A stretch of 11,309 nt of DNA from SM23-28-2 sp964512285. GTDB taxonomy: Bacteria; Chloroflexota; Dehalococcoidia; SM23-28-2. The stretch covers positions 1 through 11,309 of the forward strand of contig CAZEJO010000050.1 in NCBI GenBank assembly GCA_964512285.1, read 5' to 3'. Below are positions 5,715-11,309 of this stretch, in pieces. The notes beneath the pieces were generated by a model. That model was not told the DNA's origin. It saw only the letters and a list, made by a program, of their open reading frames with translations, and did no database searches. How positions within the stretch are numbered: the stretch's first letter is position 1; every line of letters begins with the position of its first letter. Made by a program: the position numbers and the translations under genes.

Positions 5715-7631
5715 CTACACGTCCAGGTTGCGCACCTGGCTGGCGTGGCCCAGAATGAACCGCTTGCGCGGCTCCACCTCTTCGCCCATCAGTTGAACGA
5801 AGATGTGGTCGGCCTGGATCGCGTCCTCCACCGCCACCTGAAGCATGAGCCGCCGCTCGGGATCCATGGTGGTCGTCCAGAGCTGCTCGGGGTTCATCTC
5901 GCCCAGGCCCTTGTAGCGCTGGATGGTGATGCTCTTGCCGTCCTTGTGTTTGCTCAGGAACGATTCCTTCTCCGGCTCGGAGTACAGCCAGTGGTGCTCT
6001 TTGCCCCGCTGAATGCGGTAGAGCGGCGGCTGGGCAATGTAGAGATGGCCGGCGTGGATGAGCTCCACCATGTGGCGGAAGAAGAACGTCAGGAGCAGCG
6101 TGCGGATGTGCGAGCCATCGACATCGGCATCGGTCATGATGATGATGCTATGGTAGCGCAGGCGCGACAGGTCGAAGTCCTCGTCGATGCCAGTGCCCAG
6201 CGCCTTGATGATGGCCGCGATCTCGGCGTGGCCGAAGATCTTGTCCTGACGGGCCTTCTCGACGTTGAGGATCTTGCCCCGCAGCGGCAGGATGGCCTGG
6301 AAGCGTCGGTCCCGCCCTTGCTTGGCCGAGCCGCCCGCCGAGTCGCCCTCCACGATGTACAGCTCGCAAAGTCGTGGGTCGCGTTCCGAGCAATCGGCCA
6401 GCTTGCCGGGGAGCATAGTGCCGTCCAGCAAGCCCTTGCGGGTCACCAAGTCGCGCGCCTTGCGAGCCGCCTCGCGGGCGCGGGCGGACGTGATGCACTT
6501 TTCGATGATCCGCCGTGCCTCGGTGGGATGCTCCTCTAGATAGCGGCTCAGCTCTTCGCCCACCAGCGACTCCACCTGGCCCTTCACCTCTGCGTTGCCC
6601 AGGCGAGTCTTCGTCTGCCCCTCGAACTGCGGCTCGGGCAGCTTCACGCTGACCACCGCTGCCAGGCCCTCCCGAACGTCATCGCCGGAGAGGTTCGCGT
6701 CGCCCTCCTTGAGCAGCTTCTGCTTGCGCGCGTAGTCGTTGAGGACGCGGGTAAGAGCGCTCCGGAAGCCCGTCAGGTGGTTGCCGCCGTCGATGGTGTT
6801 GATGCAGTTGGCGAAGCTGAAGGTGAGTTCGGACAGGCTGTCGTTGTACTGGATGGCCACCTCGACGATGGTCCCATTTGCAGCGCCCTCGATGTATATC
6901 GGCTGGGGGTGAACGACGTTGCGGTCCTTGTTGAGGCGGCGCACAAAGCTGGCGATACCGCCCTCGAAGTAGAAGTTCGCCTCTCGGTCCTCCCGCTCAT
7001 CGACGAAGCGGACCCACACGCCCTTGGTGAGATAGGACATCTCCCGAAACCGCTGCACCAGCGTGGCGAAATCGTAGTCCAGGGCCGGGAAGATCTTGGG
7101 GTCGGGCAGGAAGCAGGTGGTGGTTCCACTGCCCTGCCCGTGCCCTCCTCCCTGCACCTTGCGCATCGAGCCTTGCGGCACGCCCCGTTGGTACTCCTGC
7201 CGATAGACCGTGCCGTCACGGCGCACTTCCACCCACATCTCTGAGGAGAGGGCATTGACTACGGCTGCGCCCACGCCGTGCAGGCCACCGGAGACCTTGT
7301 AGGCCCCGTGCTCGAATTTGCCGCCGGCGTGGAGAAGCGTCATCACTGTTTCCAGCGCCGACTTTCGCGTGCGTGCGTGGGTGTCGACGGGAATGCCACG
7401 ACCGTTGTCGCCGACAGTTACGTGTCCATCAGGGTGGATGGTGATGTCGATGCGGTCGCAGAAGCCAGCCATGGCCTCATCTATGCTATTGTCGACGATT
7501 TCGTAGATGAGGTGATGGAGGCCACGCTGGTCGGTGCTTCCGATGTACATGCTGGGGCGGCGTCGCACCGCCTCCAGCCCTTCCAGCACCTGGATGTCGC
7601 GCGCGGTATATTCGTTGGGCTGTCGGGCCAT
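5715..7631 (-). CDS. gyrB: DNA gyrase subunit B (GyrB)
   Basis: GyrB is the ATPase subunit of the gyrase A2B2 complex that introduces negative supercoils. The 638-residue size is that of GyrB without the about 170-residue insert found in E. coli. The GHKL ATPase domain shows EIVDNSIDEA (Glu44, Asp47, Asn48), GDNGRGIP at 74-81 and GGLHGVGAAVVNALS from 115; QTKTRLGN marks the transducer domain. The TOPRIM domain has EGDSAGG from Glu428, PLRGKILNVEKA and DADVDGSH with Asp501, Asp503 and Asp505 binding Mg. The C-terminus carries QRYKGLGEMNPEQLW and TMDPERR, typical of GyrB and also close to ParE; position near dnaA favours GyrB. No gyrA is in the window. It is transcribed toward the presumed origin, against the rightward fork. 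No Shine-Dalgarno precedes the ATG, and the promoter -10 sits 8 nt upstream, so the mRNA is probably leaderless. Confidence 0.95.
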   Translation of the reverse strand: MARQPNEYTARDIQVLEGLEAVRRRPSMYIGSTDQRGLHHLIYEIVDNSIDEAMAGFCDRIDITIHPDGHVTVGDNGRGIPVDTHARTRKSALETVMTLLHAGGKFEHGAYKVSGGLHGVGAAVVNALSSEMWVEVRRDGTVYRQEYQRGVPQGSMRKVQGGGHGQGSGTTTCFLPDPKIFPALDYDFATLVQRFREMSYLTKGVWVRFVDEREDREANFYFEGGIASFVRRLNKDRNVVHPQPIYIEGAANGTIVEVAIQYNDSLSELTFSFANCINTIDGGNHLTGFRSALTRVLNDYARKQKLLKEGDANLSGDDVREGLAAVVSVKLPEPQFEGQTKTRLGNAEVKGQVESLVGEELSRYLEEHPTEARRIIEKCITSARAREAARKARDLVTRKGLLDGTMLPGKLADCSERDPRLCELYIVEGDSAGGSAKQGRDRRFQAILPLRGKILNVEKARQDKIFGHAEIAAIIKALGTGIDEDFDLSRLRYHSIIIMTDADVDGSHIRTLLLTFFFRHMVELIHAGHLYIAQPPLYRIQRGKEHHWLYSEPEKESFLSKHKDGKSITIQRYKGLGEMNPEQLWTTTMDPERRLMLQVAVEDAIQADHIFVQLMGEEVEPRKRFILGHASQVRNLDV

Positions 7632-7639
7632 TTGGTGAG

Positions 7640-7648
7640 ATTATACCA
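7640..7648 (-). promoter_or_regulatory. Extended -10 promoter of gyrB, predicting a leaderless mRNA
   Basis: The minus strand reads TGGTATAAT, a perfect extended -10 (TGnTATAAT), separated from the gyrB ATG by only 8 nt (CTCACCAA). Transcription starting 6-8 nt after the -10 would begin at or next to the start codon. The -35 position (complement of 7663-7668, TTCCCC) is poor, as is usual for extended -10 promoters. Confidence 0.65.
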
Positions 7649-7690
7649 GATACGGCGCTATTGGGGAAGGGCTGGCCACAGGCCCGAAGC

Positions 7691-7717
7691 GACAGAGCGG
7701 AGTTCGCCCTCTCTGTC
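7691..7717. repeat. Perfect 7-bp inverted repeat between gyrB and the MFS gene
   Basis: GACAGAG at 7691-7697 and CTCTGTC at 7711-7717 are exact reverse complements around a 13-nt centre. It lies upstream of the chosen MFS start and about 60 bp upstream of the gyrB start. It could be a regulator site or a leader hairpin; no T-run follows, so it is not a typical terminator. Confidence 0.35.
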
Positions 7718-7759
7718 CTGAGCAGCGAACAGGTGCTAACCTCACCAGTGGTGGGCCAC

Positions 7760-8995
7760 ATGACTGCCAAAGAGGACAAGTCGCCGCTGCGCCCTGGCGT
7801 GCCCTCCGCTAGGGATTCCGTCGTGCCCGGAGTGGAGAGAAACGTCTTTCGTCTGGGCATAGTGAGTTTCTTCACCGATATCAGCTCCGAGATGATCTAT
7901 CCCCTGGTGCCCATCTTCATCACCGAGACGCTGGGTGTGCCCCGCGCCATCCTCGGCGTCATCGAGGGACTGGCCGAAAGCACAAGCAGCATCTTCAGAG
8001 TGGTCTCGGGCTGGTTCTCCGATAAGGTTGGCAAGCGCAAGCCCTTCGCCCTCGTCGGCTACGGCGTGTCCGCCGTGGCGAAGCTGCTCCTGGCCGTGGC
8101 TTTCCACTGGCCTACGGTGCTGGTTGCCCGCGTCGTGGACCGATTCGGCAAAGGCCTGCGTAGCTCCCCGCGCGACGCCCTCATAGCCCAGTGGACGCCG
8201 CCCTCTGTTCGAGGCCGCGGCTTCGGCTTTCACCGGGCCGCCGATACAGCGGGGGCGGTACTAGGCCCTCTGATCGCACTGGCCCTGCTGGCTCTCATCG
8301 GCGAGAACTTTCGCCCGATCTTCGCCCTCGCCCTTGTGCCTGCCGTCTTGGGGGTTATCGTGCTGCGCGGCGTTAGCGACAGGCCTCCCGCCCCGGAGGA
8401 GCGCGGGTCGCAGCCGCGCCTGCGGTTCAGGGACTTCGGGCGTGCCTACTACGTCTTCCTGGTCATAAGCCTGATTTTCGCCTTGGGCAACTCAAGCGAT
8501 GTCTTCATCATCTTGCGGGCCCGCAACCTGGGCCTGGGCGTCAGCGAGGCGGTTCTCGCCTATGCGCTCTACAACGTCGTCTACGCCCTCCTGTCGATGC
8601 CGGCGGGGATCGCCTCCGATCGCGTCGGGAGGCGGCGCGTCATCGCCGGCGGCTTCGGCGTCTTTGCCGTCGCCTACCTCGGCTTCGCCGTTATCGATGC
8701 CGGAGCCTACGTTTGGCTCTTGTTTGCTGTGTATGGAGTCTACATGGCGTTGACCGAGGGCGTGGGAAGAGCGCTGGTGGCCGACTTCGTCGGCGCCCAG
8801 TGGCGGGGCACCGCCCTCGGCCTCTACCAGGGCGCCATGGGCCTCATGATCCTCCTGTCGAGCATCCTCGCCGGCGTCCTCTGGGACCAGGTGGGAGCGT
8901 CGGCGCCCTTCTTCCTGGGCGGCAGCACCGCGGCCCTGGCCTTCCTGCTGGCCGTGTTCCTCCTGCCGCGGCGGCCGCTGCTTGGCAAGTCTTGA
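7760..8995 (+). CDS. Major facilitator superfamily transporter, substrate unknown
   Basis: This is an integral inner-membrane secondary transporter of 411 residues with about twelve hydrophobic segments. The N-terminal half has the MFS motif A loop GWFSDKVGKRK at 84-94 between helices 2 and 3, and the C-terminal half repeats it as GIASDRVGRRR. Two further stretches mark a particular uncharacterised MFS group: DISSEMIYPLVPIF at 40-53 and DRFGKGLRSSPRDALIA at 127-143. The substrate cannot be told from sequence. I chose the ATG at 7760 because about 30 polar residues then lead into the first helix; GTGGTGG just before it is at best a weak ribosome site. An in-frame TTG at 7661 would add 33 residues and nearly reach the gyrB promoter, which is unlikely. 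It is divergent from gyrB and followed 48 bp later by the TrmO gene. Drug or metabolite efflux is a common family role, but nothing here shows it. Confidence 0.9.
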   Translation: MTAKEDKSPLRPGVPSARDSVVPGVERNVFRLGIVSFFTDISSEMIYPLVPIFITETLGVPRAILGVIEGLAESTSSIFRVVSGWFSDKVGKRKPFALVGYGVSAVAKLLLAVAFHWPTVLVARVVDRFGKGLRSSPRDALIAQWTPPSVRGRGFGFHRAADTAGAVLGPLIALALLALIGENFRPIFALALVPAVLGVIVLRGVSDRPPAPEERGSQPRLRFRDFGRAYYVFLVISLIFALGNSSDVFIILRARNLGLGVSEAVLAYALYNVVYALLSMPAGIASDRVGRRRVIAGGFGVFAVAYLGFAVIDAGAYVWLLFAVYGVYMALTEGVGRALVADFVGAQWRGTALGLYQGAMGLMILLSSILAGVLWDQVGASAPFFLGGSTAALAFLLAVFLLPRRPLLGKS

Positions 8996-9043
8996 CCAGC
9001 GCTGCACTTCCCCTGAGACTGTACTGCGCTGGAGGACGCTGCG

Positions 9044-9493
9044 ATGCTGGAACCGGTCGTTGTGAAACCCATTGGGGTGGTGCACAATTCCGTGAAGGAG
9101 CTACGCAGGGAGAGCTGGGAAAGCCTTGAGTCCACGATCGTTGTGCAGGACAGGTGGGCGGGCGCCCTGGACGGCCTCGAGGCCTTCTCCCATATCTTCG
9201 TCATCTTCTGGCTGCACCTCGTGGCGGAGGGGCCTCGAGAGACCACGACGCATGTCCATCCGCGGGGAGACCCCGGGATTCCCCTTCAGGGGGTGTTCGC
9301 CACCCGCAGCCCGGTTCGACCCAACCCCATCGGCCTGAGGGTGGTGGCTCTCCTGGAGCGCAGGGGCAATGTCCTGCGAGTGCGAGGCCTGGATGCTATT
9401 GACGGCACGCCGGTTCTCGACCTGAAGCCCTACCTCTTCCATTACGATGGCGTGCCCGAGTCCACCGTTGCCGACTGGATCCAAAAGGCGTAG
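9044..9493 (+). CDS. trmO: tRNA (N6-threonylcarbamoyladenosine-37 N6)-methyltransferase, TrmO/TsaA family
   Basis: TrmO uses S-adenosylmethionine to methylate t6A at position 37 of some threonine tRNAs, tuning decoding of ACY codons. The protein is a single TsaA-like beta-barrel domain of 149 residues. It shows the opening KPIGVVHNS, AFSHIFVIFWLH at 47-58, the hallmark FATRSPVRPNPIGL at 85-98 and GLDAIDGTPVLDLKPY at 115-130. E. coli TrmO is about 235 residues; this short form has the catalytic barrel but lacks the C-terminal extension. Short forms are common in archaea and many bacteria, and their activity is less well tested. The start is well supported by GGAGG at 9031-9035, 8 nt before the ATG. 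It lies 48 bp after the MFS gene and 25 bp before the glycosylase gene, probably in one transcription unit. Confidence 0.88.
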   Translation: MLEPVVVKPIGVVHNSVKELRRESWESLESTIVVQDRWAGALDGLEAFSHIFVIFWLHLVAEGPRETTTHVHPRGDPGIPLQGVFATRSPVRPNPIGLRVVALLERRGNVLRVRGLDAIDGTPVLDLKPYLFHYDGVPESTVADWIQKA

Positions 9494-9518
9494 GGGCTCC
9501 CAGGAGGGCTAGCCAGCC

Positions 9519-10196
9519 GTGCGTAAGGCCATCGCCGAGAAGCTTCTCGATATATACCAGCGCCTCTACGCTGCCTACGGGCCCCAGCATTGGTGGCCGG
9601 CGGATTCGCCCTTCGAGGTCGTGGTCGGCGCTATCCTCACCCAGTCGGCTGCCTGGGTCAACGTCGAGAAGGCCATCGCAAACCTCAGGGCGGCGGGCAT
9701 CCTCTCGCCGGAAGCGCTCCTGCGGGTCGACCTCGATGAGCTGGCCCGCCTGATTCATTCCGCCGGTTACTACAACGCGAAGGCCCGCAAGCTGAAGGCC
9801 TTCCTGGAGATGCTCTTCGATAGGCACGGCGGCGATCTCGATGCCCTGTTTGCCTTGCCCCTGCCGCAGCTCAGGCAGGAGCTTCTGGCTACCCACGGCG
9901 TCGGCCAGGAGACGGCCGATTCGATCATCCTCTATGCGGCTGGCAAGCCCAGCTTCGTCATCGATGCTTACACCCGCCGCGTCTTCTCCCGCCTGGGCCT
10001 GGAGCCGGCCGGCGACAGCTATGCCTCCTGGCAGGCGATGTTCAGCGAGGCTCTGCCCCCCGACGTGCGGTTGTTCAACGAGTACCACGCCCTCATCGAC
10101 CGCCATGCCAAGACCGTCTGCCGTAAGGCGCCGTTTTGCGACCAGTGCTGCCTGCGGGAGCTCTGCCGCCTGGCGATGGGCGCCACCGCGCGTTGA
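9519..10196 (+). CDS. HhH-GPD DNA glycosylase of the endonuclease III-related (COG2231-type) group, with Fe-S cluster
   Basis: It is a base-excision-repair glycosylase of 225 residues. YGPQHWWPADSPFEV at 20-34 and VGAILTQSAAWVNVEKA (36-52) are typical of the endonuclease III-like group that includes Helicobacter MagIII. The helix-hairpin-helix reads LATHGVGQETADSI (123-136) and is followed by the catalytic Asp149 in VIDAYTRR. Endonuclease III has a Lys in the HhH (GVGRKTA); here that position is Glu131, so a beta-lyase reaction by that residue is not possible. A monofunctional glycosylase, perhaps acting on alkylated purines, is the likelier activity. Four cysteines at 201, 207, 210 and 216 (C-x5-C-x2-C-x5-C) should hold a 4Fe-4S cluster, with an extra Cys211. 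The start is GTG, supported by AGGAGG at 9502-9507. The true substrate is unknown. The stop codon lies within the -35 box of the next gene. Confidence 0.88.
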   Translation: MRKAIAEKLLDIYQRLYAAYGPQHWWPADSPFEVVVGAILTQSAAWVNVEKAIANLRAAGILSPEALLRVDLDELARLIHSAGYYNAKARKLKAFLEMLFDRHGGDLDALFALPLPQLRQELLATHGVGQETADSIILYAAGKPSFVIDAYTRRVFSRLGLEPAGDSYASWQAMFSEALPPDVRLFNEYHALIDRHAKTVCRKAPFCDQCCLRELCRLAMGATAR

Positions 10197-10221
10197 CACC
10201 TCTCTCGGCCCGCACTATGCT
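10193..10221 (+). promoter_or_regulatory. Promoter of the ychF-type gene, near-leaderless
   Basis: A perfect TTGACA at 10193-10198 and TATGCT at 10216-10221 are 17 bp apart, the best -35/-10 pair I saw in the window. The -10 ends 9 nt before the ATG at 10231, so the transcript would start about 0-3 nt before the start codon. The -35 box overlaps the TGA of the preceding glycosylase gene (10194-10196). Confidence 0.65.
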
Positions 10222-10230
10222 GGTGGCGAT

Positions 10231-11309
10231 ATGGACCTGGGCATTGTTGGCCTGCCCCTTTCTGGCAAGACCACTGTCTTCAACGCCCTCACCCACGGCC
10301 ACGCCGAGACCGGCGGCTACCGGGCGGGCGTCGAGACGCACATCGGTGTGGTGAAGGTGCCCGACGAGCGCCTGACCAAGCTGGCCGCCCAGTTTCAGGC
10401 CAAGAAGGCCACCCCGGTCGAGCTGCGCTACATCGACCTGCCTGCCATGAGCGCTTCCTTCGACCACGGCGGCCCCTCCAGCCAGGTCCTCTCCGCCCTC
10501 TCCGCCAGCGACGGCCTCCTCCACGTCGTCCGCACCTTCGAGCGAGACGATGTGCCTCATCCCCAGGGGAGCATCGACCCCCACCGCGATGTCGCCGCCA
10601 TGGACGTCGAGCTCGCTCTGGCCGACCTCGCCGTCGTCGAGAAGCGCCTGGAGCGACTGGTGCCCGTCGTGCGCGCGTCCAAGCCGGCAGAGCGAGAGGC
10701 CGGCGAGCGTGAGATGGAGCTTCTCCAGCGGGTCAAGGCCTCGCTGGAGGAGGAGAAGCCCCTGCGGACGCAAGCCCTCACGGCCGACGAGCAGAAGGCC
10801 CTGCGTGACTACGCTCTCCTCACCCTGAAGCCCATCCTGCTGGTGGTCAACGTGGGCGAGGGAGACGCCTCAAAGATTCCGGACATCGAGAGCGAGTTCA
10901 CCGCTCGCTACGGCGCTGAGGGCACATGCGTGGTCGCTCTCTGCGGTCAGTTGGAGATGGAGCTGGCCGAGCTCTCGGACGAGGAGGCCCTGGAGTTCCG
11001 CCAGGACATGGGCCTGACCGACTCCGGCGTGCAGCGGGTCCTCCAGCGGACCTTCGACCTGATGGGCCTCATCACCTTCTACACCGTCGTCGGCGACGAG
11101 TGCCGCGCCTGGACTGTGCCGCGCGGGATGCCTGCCCAGCAGGCGGCGGGCAAGATCCACTCCGACATGGAGAGGGGGTTCATCCGGGCCGAGGCCATCG
11201 GCTGGGAGGAGATCCTGGCCTGCGGCTCCCTGGCCGAGGCCCGCAAGAAGGGCATCCTCCGCACCGAGGGCAAGGGCTACGCCGTGCAGGACGGCGACGT
11301 CCTCCACAT
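10231..11309 (+). CDS. ychF: YchF/DUF933-type P-loop ATPase, divergent, 3' end outside the window
   Basis: YchF proteins are ribosome-associated, Obg-related P-loop NTPases that prefer ATP. 359 codons are present, to DGDVLH; full-length relatives end a few residues later, so the protein is almost complete. The opening is G1 GLPLSGKTT at 7-15, where typical YchF has GLPNVGKST. HVVRTFERDDVPHPQGSIDP (98-117) keeps His110, at the place of the His proposed as catalytic in E. coli YchF. The G4 region NVGE at 207-210 replaces NKxD, as expected for ATP preference. The C-terminal TGS domain is clear from GLITFYTV (279-286) and RAWTVPRGM to the end. The G3 region is unusual: DLPA at 69-72 in place of DIAG, and the following glycine-rich switch is replaced by ASFDHGGPSSQ. 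The ATG follows the promoter by 9 nt; GGTGG at 10222-10226 could serve as ribosome site on longer transcripts. Confidence 0.9.
   Translation, partial: MDLGIVGLPLSGKTTVFNALTHGHAETGGYRAGVETHIGVVKVPDERLTKLAAQFQAKKATPVELRYIDLPAMSASFDHGGPSSQVLSALSASDGLLHVVRTFERDDVPHPQGSIDPHRDVAAMDVELALADLAVVEKRLERLVPVVRASKPAEREAGEREMELLQRVKASLEEEKPLRTQALTADEQKALRDYALLTLKPILLVVNVGEGDASKIPDIESEFTARYGAEGTCVVALCGQLEMELAELSDEEALEFRQDMGLTDSGVQRVLQRTFDLMGLITFYTVVGDECRAWTVPRGMPAQQAAGKIHSDMERGFIRAEAIGWEEILACGSLAEARKKGILRTEGKGYAVQDGDVLH

Noticed and set aside
5701..5718. GTAGG/CCTAC hairpin between nadD and gyrB as a two-way terminator
   Set aside because: The stem is only 5 bp with an 8-nt loop, there is no T-run on either side, and it overlaps the gyrB stop codon. 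Too weak to call.
7661..7759. TTG at 7661 as the start of the MFS gene
   Set aside because: It would add 33 residues of no transporter character, lies beside the gyrB promoter, has no ribosome site, and would swallow the inverted repeat. The ATG at 7760 fits better.
8992..9025. TTGACC as a -35 box for a separate trmO promoter
   Set aside because: No acceptable -10 hexamer lies 16-18 bp downstream; the nearest candidate is about 22 bp away. Read-through from the MFS gene is as likely.
8492..9085. 197-codon minus-strand frame over the end of the MFS gene
   Set aside because: The product is low-complexity and charged, with no motif, and is antisense to transmembrane coding sequence.
9396..10773. 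Long minus-strand frames (9396-10199 and 10093-10773) opposite the glycosylase and ychF genes
   Set aside because: High GC makes long antisense frames common. Neither product has family motifs and both lie over well-identified plus-strand genes.
1..11309. A mobile element, CRISPR array, toxin-antitoxin or other defence system
   Set aside because: I saw no transposase, integrase, phage or nuclease-cassette gene, no direct-repeat array and no tRNA. All ten genes belong to known core or common families.

Overview
This is an 11.3 kb GC-rich window (roughly 60% GC by eye) of ordinary bacterial chromosome around a probable replication origin. It holds ten protein genes, nearly all housekeeping, with no RNA gene, mobile element, CRISPR array or prophage signal. 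The gene set (dnaA followed by obg and nadD, with gyrB nearby), a 638-residue GyrB without the long proteobacterial insert, an AMD/LASG-type CoaBC and the promoter style suggest a member of Chloroflexota, perhaps Dehalococcoidia or SAR202-like. That placement is from memory of such loci and is tentative.

Left arm (20-1967, minus strand): coaX and coaBC form a two-gene operon with a 1-nt gap. They encode type III pantothenate kinase and the bifunctional PPC synthetase/decarboxylase, which are consecutive steps of coenzyme A synthesis. A promoter with a perfect TATAAT lies just upstream of coaX.

Origin region (1968-3823): dnaA (2199-3569, plus) has its own promoter. Directly after its stop codon comes a 254-bp non-coding region with a perfect consensus DnaA box, several degenerate boxes and a C-rich tract almost free of G. 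The plus-strand G/C bias flips sharply across this region, from C-rich in dnaA to G-rich in obg, although both genes lie on the same strand. This makes 3570-3823 the best oriC candidate, with dnaA then transcribed toward the origin.

Right arm (3824-11309): obg and nadD are translationally overlapped (ribosome/stringent-response GTPase and NAD synthesis). They converge on gyrB (minus), whose promoter predicts a leaderless mRNA. Then come an MFS transporter of unknown substrate, a short TrmO-type tRNA methyltransferase, a COG2231-type HhH-GPD DNA glycosylase with an Fe-S cluster motif and no AP-lyase lysine, and a divergent YchF/DUF933-type P-loop ATPase cut off by the window end. ychF also has a near-consensus promoter predicting a leaderless or near-leaderless transcript.

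I found no new multi-gene system. The points most worth checking are the origin, the skew flip, the two leaderless-type promoters, and altered catalytic or nucleotide-binding residues in CoaBC, YchF, Obg and the glycosylase.
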